NCBI GenBank assembly: GCA_946410085.1
Contig: CAMJZA010000035.1
Coordinates: forward strand, 1 to 36,385
Source: an uncultured Treponema sp.
GTDB lineage: Bacteria > Spirochaetota > Spirochaetia > Treponematales > Treponemataceae
DNA length: 36,385 nucleotides
Reading direction: 5' to 3'
Shown: positions 22,310-29,500 of the stretch, piece by piece
Layout: each line of letters opens with the position of its first letter
Position numbering within the stretch: the stretch's first letter is position 1
Notes under the pieces: model-generated
What the model was told of the DNA's origin: nothing
The model's database searches: none
What the model saw: the letters and a program-made list of their open reading frames with translations, nothing else
Translations under genes and position numbers: made by a program

Positions 22310-23430
22310 AAAAAATAATGAAAATTGTGGCAGTCCTTGCCGCAGCAGTCTGTATTAGCAGCTGTGCAAAAAAGGCAAACAAAGAAAACGGCGCAGAAAG
22401 TGAGAGCGCTGCCGTTCAGACCACGAAAACGCTTGTGGACCACACAGGCTCTGCCGTTACGATTCCTGCTGACCCGCAGCGGGTTGTAATTTCATCGCTT
22501 CTTCCGCTTCCCTCGGTTTACTGCCTTTATCTTGGCGGACCGTACAAGCTTGTCGGAATGCACCCGTCTTCAAAGGCTGCCGGGAAGAATTCGTACCTTG
22601 CGAAGTTCTATCCCGAAATCAACGACATTGATTCAAGCTTTGTAAAGAATAACGTGGTGAATATCGAACAGCTTCTTGAGCTGAAGCCTGACCTGATTCT
22701 CTACAATGCTTCGAACACTGCTGAGAAAGAAATGTTCGATACAGCCGGGATTCCCTGCGTAGGCTTTTCAACGACGATTGCCGGTTACAACACGATCGAA
22801 ACGTATGCTTCCTGGATTACGCAGCTCGGTGAAATCTTCGGCGACACAGGCCGCTCAAATGAAATCATCGAATACGGCAGGAATGTTGAAAAGATGGTCA
22901 AGGAACGTACGTCAAAGCTGACCGATGAGCAGCGCCCTGTCTGCCTGTATCTGTATGCCTGCGAAGAAAACTCAATCACTACGTATGGCGGCAACATGTT
23001 CAACCAGTATTGGTGCGAAACGTGCGGCGGTCGCAATGCTTCTTATGAGCTGAATGGCAGCAACTCGCTGAACATGGAGCAAATCTACAACTGGAATCCC
23101 GACATGATTTTCTTGACGAATTTCACGCCGGCATTGCCGGAAGATTTGTACACAAACGCAATCGGCGGCTACGACTGGTCTTCGATTACGGCAATTCAGA
23201 AAAAGCAGGTCTACAAAAACCCGCTCGGCATGTACCGCTGGGCACCGCCTAGCTCGGACACACCGCTTGCATTGCAGTGGTTCGCCAAGCAGATGCAGCC
23301 TGAGCTTTTTGCCGACATTGACATGGACAAGGAAATCATCTCGTATTTCAAGAAGTTCTACGGCGTAGAGCTTACAAACGATAATTTGAAAGCAATTTAT
23401 AACCCGTCTAGGGCTGCAAGCGGCAAATAG
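22306..23430 (+). CDS. ABC transporter substrate-binding lipoprotein (copy 2)
   Basis: 374 residues, starting inside the stop of the NifK-like gene with CGGAGG upstream. Lipoprotein signal KIVAVLAAAVCISSC. Class III binding-protein pattern: VDHTGSAVTIPADPQRVVISS, LYLGGPYKLVGMHP, NIEQLLELKPDLILYNAS, IYNWNPDMIFLTNF. MYRWAPPSSDTPLALQWFAKQ is nearly the same as in copy 3. Unlike copies 1 and 3 it has CLYLYACEENS and WCETCGGRN, an added C-x2-C, which may help ligand binding. It is coupled to the reductase genes rather than to the permease genes, which suggests the reductase and uptake work on the same substrate. Confidence 0.85.
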   Translation: MKKIMKIVAVLAAAVCISSCAKKANKENGAESESAAVQTTKTLVDHTGSAVTIPADPQRVVISSLLPLPSVYCLYLGGPYKLVGMHPSSKAAGKNSYLAKFYPEINDIDSSFVKNNVVNIEQLLELKPDLILYNASNTAEKEMFDTAGIPCVGFSTTIAGYNTIETYASWITQLGEIFGDTGRSNEIIEYGRNVEKMVKERTSKLTDEQRPVCLYLYACEENSITTYGGNMFNQYWCETCGGRNASYELNGSNSLNMEQIYNWNPDMIFLTNFTPALPEDLYTNAIGGYDWSSITAIQKKQVYKNPLGMYRWAPPSSDTPLALQWFAKQMQPELFADIDMDKEIISYFKKFYGVELTNDNLKAIYNPSRAASGK

Positions 23431-23462
23431 CGCTTGCATAATCAAAGAAGGAGTTTTTTCTT

Positions 23463-24566
23463 ATGAAAAAGATTGTCAAGGCAGTTTCAGTACTTGCTGC
23501 CGTATTTATGCTTGCAGGCTGTGCAAAAAAAGCTGAAACAGCTGTTTCTGAAAACAAAACTCATATTGTTGTTGACCATAAAGGCAACGAAGTTGAGCTT
23601 CCTGTAAATATTGAACGCGTCGTGATTATTTCGCCGATGCCGCTTCCTTCGATTTACTGCCTTTATATGGGCGGCACTGATAAGCTTGTCGGAATGCACC
23701 CGACATCAATGGCAGCTGCTGAAAATTCTTATCTTAAGAATGTTTACCCTGATGTAGTGAATGTGCCTACAGGCTTTGTCAAAAACGGTGCTGTTAATGT
23801 TGAAGAGCTTTTGAAGCTCAAGCCTGATGTTGTTTTTTACCTCGCTTCTGACAAAGCGCTTGAAGAAAGTCTTCAGAATGCCGGCATAAAAGGCTTTGCC
23901 TTTTCAACTTCAGTTGCAGATTTCAATACAATTGAAACTTATGCAAACTGGATTGGCAAATTCGGCGAAATTTTTGGCGATACGGGAAGGGCTGATTCAA
24001 TTATCAAGCATGGCCGTGAAGTTGAAAAATTTATAAGTGCGCGGCTTGCCAACCTGAAAGACGAAGAAAAACCTTCTGTGCTTATGCTTTACAACTACGA
24101 TACATCGGGTATGAAAACTTCTGGCGTGAATTTCTACGGTGATTATTGGATAAACGCGGGCGGTGGCAAAAATGTTGCATGCGAACTGAAAGGTTCACCA
24201 GCTATCAGCATGGAACAAGTTTATCAGTGGAACCCGGAATACATTTTTATAACGAATTTCAGCCCGTATCTTCCTGAAGATTTGTACAATAATTCAATCG
24301 ACGGTTACGACTGGAGTCAGATTGATGCCGTTAAGAATAAGCGCGTTTACAAATTCCCTCTCGGAATGTACCGCTGGTATCCGCCCAGCTCAGACACGCC
24401 GCTTGCGCTCAAGTGGATATCTAAGACACTTCATCCGGAACTTTTTGCAGACATGGATATGGACAAAGAAGTAACTGAATATTTCAAAGAATTTTATGGT
24501 GCGAATCTTACGGCAGAAGACTTGAACGCTATATTCAATCCTGTGCGGGAAGCAAGCGGCAAATAA
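23463..24566 (+). CDS. ABC transporter substrate-binding lipoprotein (copy 3)
   Basis: 367 residues, SD AAGGAG. Lipobox LAGC in SVLAAVFMLAGCAKKAE. Same fold and motifs as copy 2: VDHKGNEVELPVNIERVVI, LYMGGTDKLVGMHP, NVEELLKLKPDVVFYLAS, TYANWIGKFGEIFGDTGR, VYQWNPEYIFITNF, MYRWYPPSSDTPLALKW. The DNA is more AT-rich than copy 2, with many T-ending codons, so it has its own history although it is clearly a duplicate. It is followed 10 bases later by the permease gene. Three binding proteins for one permease suggest several forms of a ligand or several affinities. Confidence 0.85.
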   Translation: MKKIVKAVSVLAAVFMLAGCAKKAETAVSENKTHIVVDHKGNEVELPVNIERVVIISPMPLPSIYCLYMGGTDKLVGMHPTSMAAAENSYLKNVYPDVVNVPTGFVKNGAVNVEELLKLKPDVVFYLASDKALEESLQNAGIKGFAFSTSVADFNTIETYANWIGKFGEIFGDTGRADSIIKHGREVEKFISARLANLKDEEKPSVLMLYNYDTSGMKTSGVNFYGDYWINAGGGKNVACELKGSPAISMEQVYQWNPEYIFITNFSPYLPEDLYNNSIDGYDWSQIDAVKNKRVYKFPLGMYRWYPPSSDTPLALKWISKTLHPELFADMDMDKEVTEYFKEFYGANLTAEDLNAIFNPVREASGK

Positions 24567-24576
24567 GAGCTGAAAA

Positions 24577-25593
24577 ATGGTCATCAACAATAAAAAGTTG
24601 CAGAACACGATTATCAGCTTTGCATTTCTGCTTGTGCCTGTTGTTGCGCTGATTTGCCTTGGTGTAGGGCGTTATTCGCTTTCGCCGTGGCAGATTCTGA
24701 AATCTTTCGGCGATGCAATTTCAGGCAACACCGGTGACATGATGGCAAAAACCGTCATCTTTAAGGTGCGTCTTCCGCGCATTCTGCTTGCAATTGCAAT
24801 CGGGGCAGGACTTTCTTGTTCTGGTGCAGCTTTTCAGGGCCTGTTCTCAAACCCGCTCGCCACGCCCGATACGCTCGGCGTTGCAAGCGGCGCTTCGTTC
24901 GGTGCGGTCATCGCCATGATGCTGCACTGGAACTTAATAGGCATTCAGCTTTGCGCACTGGTCTGGGGCTTAGTTTCATGCTTCATCACCTATTCAATCA
25001 GCAGGATACGCGGAAAGTCCAGCGTGATTATGATTGTGCTGGGCGGTATGGTCGTTTCATCGCTGTTTCAGGCGCTTGTTTCGCTTATGAAATACATGGC
25101 AGACCCGGAAGACGAGCTGCCGTCAATCACCTATTGGCTTATGGGCAGCCTTTCAAGCGTGACGTACCGGAGCCTTCTGTTCGGCGTGCCGTGCATTCTT
25201 GCAGGTCTTGTGATGATTTATGCCCTGCGCTGGCGGCTCAACATCCTTTCGCTCAACGAAGATGAGGCGCGCTCAATGGGCATGAACATAAAGTTTCTGC
25301 GCCTGCTCATAATCATCGCGTCCTCGTTGATTACGGCAAGCTGCGTCAGCATGTGCGGTCAGGTCGGCTGGGTAGGACTTCTGATTCCGCACATTTCGCG
25401 CATGCTTATGGGCAGCAACAACAGGACTGTCGTGCCCTTGAGCATCGGGTTCGGCGCAAGCTTTATGGTGATAATCGATACGTTTGCCCGGAGCGCGAGC
25501 AGTGCAGAAATACCGCTTTCTATTTTGACGGCAGTAATAGGAGCGCCCTTCTTTATCGGTCTTTTGCGCAAAAGCGGGGGGCTTTCTGCGTAA
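24577..25593 (+). CDS. FecCD/BtuC-type ABC permease
   Basis: 338 residues with nine to ten hydrophobic helices. Family blocks: VRLPRILLAIAIGAGLSCSG, AAFQGLFSNPLATPDTLGVASGASFGAV (the classic FecCD region), TYWLMGSLSSVTY, LSLNEDEARSMGMNIKFLR (contact with the ATPase) and GQVGWVGLLIPHISRML. It works as a homodimer in the inner membrane for iron-siderophore, heme or cobalamin uptake. It lies 10 bases after binding protein copy 3 and before its ATPase. The SD is weak (GAG), which suggests coupling to upstream translation. Confidence 0.95.
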   Translation: MVINNKKLQNTIISFAFLLVPVVALICLGVGRYSLSPWQILKSFGDAISGNTGDMMAKTVIFKVRLPRILLAIAIGAGLSCSGAAFQGLFSNPLATPDTLGVASGASFGAVIAMMLHWNLIGIQLCALVWGLVSCFITYSISRIRGKSSVIMIVLGGMVVSSLFQALVSLMKYMADPEDELPSITYWLMGSLSSVTYRSLLFGVPCILAGLVMIYALRWRLNILSLNEDEARSMGMNIKFLRLLIIIASSLITASCVSMCGQVGWVGLLIPHISRMLMGSNNRTVVPLSIGFGASFMVIIDTFARSASSAEIPLSILTAVIGAPFFIGLLRKSGGLSA

Positions 25594-25635
25594 TCAGCAT
25601 TACAAATGTATTCAAGATATTTGAAGGAAGAAAAC

Positions 25636-26439
25636 ATGCAATTTGAAGTAAAAAACGGCTGCTTTACCTATCACAACCATTCGAGGAAAATCCTTGAAAA
25701 CGTCAATTTTGACGTTAGGTCCGGTGAAATTCTCTGTGTCTTAGGCTCTAACGGTGTGGGCAAGACCACGCTCTTAAAGTGCATGATGGGCTTGCAGAAA
25801 TGGCATACGGGTGAAACACTGATTAACGGAAAGGATATATCTGAAATTCCAATAAAGGAACTTTGGAAGCGCATATCGTATGTCCCGCAGGCAAAGAACT
25901 CGGTATTTTCGTTTACGGCACTGGACATGGTAACGATGGGGCGGAGCGCTCACCTCGGCATGTTCCGCCAGCCGACAAAAAAGGACGAAGAAGTTGCCGT
26001 CCAGGCAATGGAAGACTGCGGCATTCTGCGGCTCAAGGACAAGCTCTGCACGCAGATGAGCGGCGGTGAGCTTCAGATGGTACTTATTGCACGCTCTCTT
26101 GCAACACATCCTGAAATGCTTGTGCTTGACGAGCCGGAATCGAACCTTGATTTTAAGAATCAGCTGATAATACTGAACCTGATTCAAAAGCTTTCGCAGG
26201 AAAAGAACATCAGCGCAATCGTGAACACGCATTTTCCGGCTCACGCCATGAAAATCGGAACAAAGGCCCTTATTCTTAATAAAAATGCGCCGCCGCTTTT
26301 CGGGCTGACAAATAAAATCATCAACGAAGAAAACATGCGCCGGACATTCAGCGTACAGGTACAGATTCATGACTTTGACTATGCAAACCGCCACTACAGG
26401 AGTGTCGAACCGCTGTATATCGTTGAAGAAGTTTCATGA
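25636..26439 (+). CDS. ABC transporter ATP-binding protein, iron-complex/cobalamin type
   Basis: 267 residues from ATG 25636, SD GAAGGAAG; an in-frame ATG at 25606 lacks one. Walker A GSNGVGKTT, Q-loop YVPQAKNS, signature MSGGELQMVLIARSL, Walker B MLVLDEPES, switch His in IVNTHFP. The residues after the domain (PPLFGLTNKIINEENMRRTF, YIVEEVS) are typical of FecE/FepC/BtuD proteins. It energises the permease encoded upstream. It is the last gene of the nitrogenase-like operon; no clear terminator follows before the promoter at 26512. Confidence 0.95.
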   Translation: MQFEVKNGCFTYHNHSRKILENVNFDVRSGEILCVLGSNGVGKTTLLKCMMGLQKWHTGETLINGKDISEIPIKELWKRISYVPQAKNSVFSFTALDMVTMGRSAHLGMFRQPTKKDEEVAVQAMEDCGILRLKDKLCTQMSGGELQMVLIARSLATHPEMLVLDEPESNLDFKNQLIILNLIQKLSQEKNISAIVNTHFPAHAMKIGTKALILNKNAPPLFGLTNKIINEENMRRTFSVQVQIHDFDYANRHYRSVEPLYIVEEVS

Positions 26440-26511
26440 AAACGCATCACACCCGAAATGCGCTTCCCCTGTCAGCTCATTCCGTCTTTTACAACAAAGC
26501 TTCGGTTAGTA

Positions 26512-26540
26512 TTGACAAACTTTCTGCAATGAAGTATCGT
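26512..26540 (+). promoter_or_regulatory. Promoter of the DUF3793-flavodoxin unit
   Basis: TTGACA (26512-26517), 17 bases, TATCGT (26535-26540). GGTTAG lies just before the -35 box, as at 17826. Confidence 0.7.
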
Positions 26541-26550
26541 CTGTACAAAG

Positions 26551-26566
26551 GTTAGCATTATCTAAC
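26551..26566. promoter_or_regulatory. GTTAG-N6-CTAAC operator
   Basis: Perfect 5-base arms with CATTAT between, 10 bases after the -10 box; a further CTAAC follows at 26567-26572. Same site as 17879 and 29466. Confidence 0.6.
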
Positions 26567-26585
26567 ACTAACACATGAGCAGTAT

Positions 26586-27158
26586 ATGAGTTTTAACCAG
26601 ACGGTCATTCATTTTGCAGCCCCGACAATCTGCGGCATAAAACCGGCCAACCTGTTCTCGGTGCGGGAAGACTGCTTTTCTGCCCCGGACTTCATGCGAT
26701 GGAAGAAAGCCCTTGCAGAACGGGGAATTTCTGCCGATGCCGTCCGGTCCGGCAGGAAGTTTTTCCTTGTCCTTGTCTACAACCTGCGCTGGCTCAGTAA
26801 GCTGCTTGCGGACTCCCTCATCAGGCACTACATGGACAGCAAGGGCTATGCAGACTACCTGACAGCACGGAAGACCGTTGTCCGCATTCTTGGCCGGATG
26901 CGGAACACCGGAAACTTTCCCCACGAGGTTGGAATCGTGCTGGGCTATCCCGTACGGGACGTAATGGAATTTGAACGGCTCGGAGGACGGAACTGCAAGT
27001 ACTGCGGCTGCTGGAAGTCCTATTCCGACGTAGAGGCTGCAAAGTGCTGCCAGTGCAGGTTCAGGGAATGCAGCTGTATGTGCAGGAAATGGTTCGATGA
27101 AGGGTACCCCCTTTCCAGAATCATCGAAGAATACAAAAAAGCCGTGGAAGCGGCTTAG
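26586..27158 (+). CDS. DUF3793 family protein with Cys-rich C-terminus
   Basis: 190 residues. The earlier ATG 26575 stops after four codons, so 26586 is used although its SD is poor. DUF3793 pattern: VIHFAAPTICGIKPANLFSV, LVLVYNLRWLSKLLAD, YADYLTARKTVVRILGRM, FPHEVGIVLGYPVRDVMEFE. These proteins are common next to flavodoxins and iron-uptake genes in anaerobes, function unknown. Here the C-terminus has nine cysteines within ~33 residues (NCKYCGCWK then CCQCRFRECSCMC), more than I expect in this family, and could bind Fe-S or another metal. It sits directly under the shared metal-type operator and 18 bases before a flavodoxin. Confidence 0.75.
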   Translation: MSFNQTVIHFAAPTICGIKPANLFSVREDCFSAPDFMRWKKALAERGISADAVRSGRKFFLVLVYNLRWLSKLLADSLIRHYMDSKGYADYLTARKTVVRILGRMRNTGNFPHEVGIVLGYPVRDVMEFERLGGRNCKYCGCWKSYSDVEAAKCCQCRFRECSCMCRKWFDEGYPLSRIIEEYKKAVEAA

Positions 27159-27176
27159 AGCAAAGAGAGGTTCAAT

Positions 27177-27596
27177 ATGAAAGTTGCTGTGATTTATGCA
27201 AGCACTACCGGAAACACGGAGGCCATGGCAAACGCTGTCTCGGAGGCGGTAAAAGCCGCCGGAGCAGAGGTCGTCTTTGGAACGGCAGATTCCGCCGACA
27301 AGGCCGCCGTGGCTGCCTGCGACGTGATTCTGCTGGGAAGCCCTGCGATGGGTGATGAAGTGCTGGAGGATTCGATGGAAGAATTCTATGCGGGCCTTGA
27401 GTCAGACCTGAGCGGAAAGAAAGTCGGCATCTTCGGCTCCTACGACTGGGGCGACGGCAAGTGGCTCCGTGACTGGAAGGACCGCCTTGACAGCGTCGGA
27501 GCTGCGGTCACAGGAGAGCCTCTTCAGGTTCACCTGACGCCCGGCGATGCGGAAATCGAACAGTGCAAGGCGTGGGCCGCTGCCGCGATAAAATAG
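27177..27596 (+). CDS. Short-chain flavodoxin
   Basis: 139 residues, SD AGAGAGG. Standard cytoplasmic flavodoxin: VAVIYASTTGNTEAMANAV (FMN phosphate loop), DVILLGSPAMGDEVLEDSMEEFY (second FMN loop), KKVGIFGSYDWGDGKWLRDW (third FMN loop) and a C-terminal LTPGDAEIEQCKAWA. Length and motifs match clostridial-type flavodoxins, which replace ferredoxin when iron is short. It is the likely electron donor for the NifH-like protein, an inference from the shared operator. No signal peptide, unlike the flavodoxins at 7890 and 12943. Confidence 0.95.
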   Translation: MKVAVIYASTTGNTEAMANAVSEAVKAAGAEVVFGTADSADKAAVAACDVILLGSPAMGDEVLEDSMEEFYAGLESDLSGKKVGIFGSYDWGDGKWLRDWKDRLDSVGAAVTGEPLQVHLTPGDAEIEQCKAWAAAAIK

Positions 27597-27606
27597 AATT
27601 GCGCGT

Positions 27607-27675
27607 GCGGCGGAAATTGGCGTGACAAGAGGAATCCCCTGGGGAGGGGCTTGTCCCTGGCGTCAGGTCCGCCGC
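27607..27675. repeat. Nested hairpin in the flavodoxin-membrane protein gap
   Basis: Outer arms GCGGCGGA (27607-27614) and TCCGCCGC (27668-27675), middle arms GACAAG (27624-27629) and CTTGTC (27650-27655), inner TCCCCTGGGGA. It would fold as a long three-level stem in the mRNA and is followed by the SD of the next gene at 27708. There is no U-tract. Confidence 0.6.
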
Positions 27676-27719
27676 CAGCCATAACCGCCGTGTCCGGGCG
27701 GAATATCAGGAGGCATGAA

Positions 27720-28418
27720 ATGAAGAACAGGGATTCAAAGTCTTTCCGCAGCTTCATCATGGGAGCAGTCTCGATGTTCGCCTTCATGATCGGGGACTGG
27801 CTTCTGGACGCTGCAGGAGCAGGCGATGCGGAGCTCGGGCTGGTTGCTCACACGAACTGGCCCGGGATGTCCATGTGGCGGTTCGTGGCTTCCTCAGTCA
27901 TCGCCATCATAGCAATTTATTTTACCTACCTGGGCTGCAGGGAGGCAATCGCCCTCAGCCGTGAGACTTCACAGAACGGCTCTACGGCAGGAAGAATCAT
28001 GAACGGACTCTACCGCTTCTGCCATGTGACGCTGATTGTTTTCGGTTCCGGCCTGCACATCATCATCTGCATGTTTCCGATGATTTTCAAGACAGTGCTC
28101 GCTTCCGGCGGGACGCTGGAGCTTGCCGCTTCCGTTGCAAATAATACGGCATCCCTCATCATCGTCCCCTTCATGATCGTGTACCTCGTGTGCGATCTTG
28201 GCGTTTCCGCCGCATGGTATTACATCGTCCTGAAGAAACAGCTGCGCCTGAGCCCTCTCGCACTCCTGTGCTGTCCCCTTTCAACCCTGCTGCTGGACTT
28301 CGCACTCAAGGCAATACCCCTCCAGTTCTTCAAGGACTTTACGGTCGCCTTCGAGTCGCTCGGCTGGCTCCTGATGTTCGTAGCCCTTGCAGTCCATACG
28401 AAAAGAAGCGCAGCGTGA
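27720..28418 (+). CDS. Six-helix membrane protein of unknown function
   Basis: 232 residues from ATG 27720, which has AGGAGG (27708-27713) upstream; longer in-frame starts would run through the hairpin. About six membrane helices: FIMGAVSMFAFMIGDWLL, WRFVASSVIAIIAIYFTYLG, FCHVTLIVFGSGLHIIICMFPM, ASLIIVPFMIVYLVCDLGVSA, LALLCCPLSTLLLDFAL, LGWLLMFVALAVHTK. I do not recognise a firm family (DUF6796-like proteins have a similar layout). It is translationally coupled to the AraC gene through a GTGA overlap, so it may sense or transport something tied to that regulator. Confidence 0.75.
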   Translation: MKNRDSKSFRSFIMGAVSMFAFMIGDWLLDAAGAGDAELGLVAHTNWPGMSMWRFVASSVIAIIAIYFTYLGCREAIALSRETSQNGSTAGRIMNGLYRFCHVTLIVFGSGLHIIICMFPMIFKTVLASGGTLELAASVANNTASLIIVPFMIVYLVCDLGVSAAWYYIVLKKQLRLSPLALLCCPLSTLLLDFALKAIPLQFFKDFTVAFESLGWLLMFVALAVHTKRSAA

Positions 28419-29413
28419 CAAAGCAGGTTACGGTTCCCGACATATACAGCCTTCCTCCCGGCAAAGCATTTGACAGTTCCGCATGCCTTCCCGAAGAAAT
28501 CGGAAGCCTCAAGCTCCTGAAAAAAGAATGCAGCGGAAAGATAAGCTACTACGACTGGAATCTGCGATTTGTGGATGAAACGTTCGCAAGCAGGGAAGAC
28601 AACTTCGGCAAGGATGAGATCCAGCTGATTTTCAACCTGAGTCAGCCGATTGAATGGCAGATTGACGGGGGACGGGAGCGTGTCACCATGCTGCCCGGCG
28701 AGGTTTGCGTGTTCCGCAACAACAACTACCGAACCTCGATGAACTATGATAAATCCGTCAGTTTCCTGTTCAAGAGCATGCAGATGCCCACGGACTACTT
28801 TGAGCAGCTGCTGTCGCGCTACTTCCCTGAAACTCAGATTGAACGCTGCAAGGCCCTTTTCCTTTCGCACGTTACCAAAACCCTCATAACACAGGATATG
28901 TACCGCGTCCTTTCCGAGATTGACAGCTCGGAAAAGTTCAGGGAATTCGCAGGCGTATTCGTGGAAGCCAAGATGATAGAGCTCATTGCCCTCGTCCTCT
29001 ACGGAATTTCCTATAACACGGCGGAAAGCCTGCCCAGGAAGAGCGCGGCCTCCCTGTCCGCCTCCCTGACGGACAGGCAGCGGCTGGAAGCCCTGCGCCA
29101 GCAAATTCAGCTGAATCCTTCCGAGGACTATCATGCCTCCGGGCTTGCAGCCGGCCTTTCCATGAGCGAGAGCAAACTGACACGACTGTTCCGCTCCCTG
29201 TACGGCATGCCGATTCACCGCTATGTACAGGAACAGCGGCTGGAGAGGGCGGCGACACTTCTTGCGCAAGGCGGCATGAACATTTCGGAGGCGGCCCAGA
29301 AAAGCGGCTACACGAACATGAGTTGGTTTTCCAAAGAATTCAGGGAAAAGTTCGGGCTTTCCCCCAAAAAGTTCGCCATGCAGTTCTCCGCTACTTTGCC
29401 TGAAAACTGTTAG
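28415..29413 (+). CDS. AraC family transcriptional regulator
   Basis: 332 residues from GTG 28415, overlapping the previous stop as GTGA; the longer open frame upstream lies in the membrane gene. The C-terminal ~100 residues hold two helix-turn-helix motifs: ASGLAAGLSMSESKLTRLFRSLYG and NISEAAQKSGYTNMSWFSKEFREKFGLSP. The N-terminal ~220 residues form the effector domain (LSQPIEWQIDG, MLPGEVCVFRNN) with the layout of PchR/YbtA-type regulators, which respond to iron chelates. It lies 87 bases upstream of an exporter-fold pair like YbtP/YbtQ, which such regulators often control. That pairing is the main support for a siderophore-responsive role. Confidence 0.85.
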   Translation: MTKQVTVPDIYSLPPGKAFDSSACLPEEIGSLKLLKKECSGKISYYDWNLRFVDETFASREDNFGKDEIQLIFNLSQPIEWQIDGGRERVTMLPGEVCVFRNNNYRTSMNYDKSVSFLFKSMQMPTDYFEQLLSRYFPETQIERCKALFLSHVTKTLITQDMYRVLSEIDSSEKFREFAGVFVEAKMIELIALVLYGISYNTAESLPRKSAASLSASLTDRQRLEALRQQIQLNPSEDYHASGLAAGLSMSESKLTRLFRSLYGMPIHRYVQEQRLERAATLLAQGGMNISEAAQKSGYTNMSWFSKEFREKFGLSPKKFAMQFSATLPENC

Positions 29414-29454
29414 TTTTTTCCCGCTTTCTGACAGAAAAGCTCCACGGAAGAAGG

Positions 29455-29481
29455 TATAGTCATGTGTTAGCACAATCTAAC
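29455..29481 (+). promoter_or_regulatory. -10 box and GTTAG-N6-CTAAC operator before the ABC pair
   Basis: TATAGT at 29455-29460 and the palindrome GTTAG-CACAAT-CTAAC at 29466-29481. The right arm continues as CTAACCTAA, the exact DtxR/IdeR right half-site. No -35 is found at the proper distance, which fits a promoter needing an activator such as the adjacent AraC protein. Confidence 0.6.
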
Positions 29482-29500
29482 CTAATTCAATGGAGGTCCT

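Noticed and set aside
26440..26511. Terminator after the nitrogenase-like operon
   Set aside because: Only weak 4-5 base pairings around GCAT/ATGC and no T-run; not strong enough to call.
28220..29473. Long minus-strand open frame opposite the AraC gene
   Set aside because: It is the antisense of clear AraC and membrane protein genes, has no family motifs and no SD; similar long antisense frames at 19830-20897 and 31917-33038 were rejected for the same reason.
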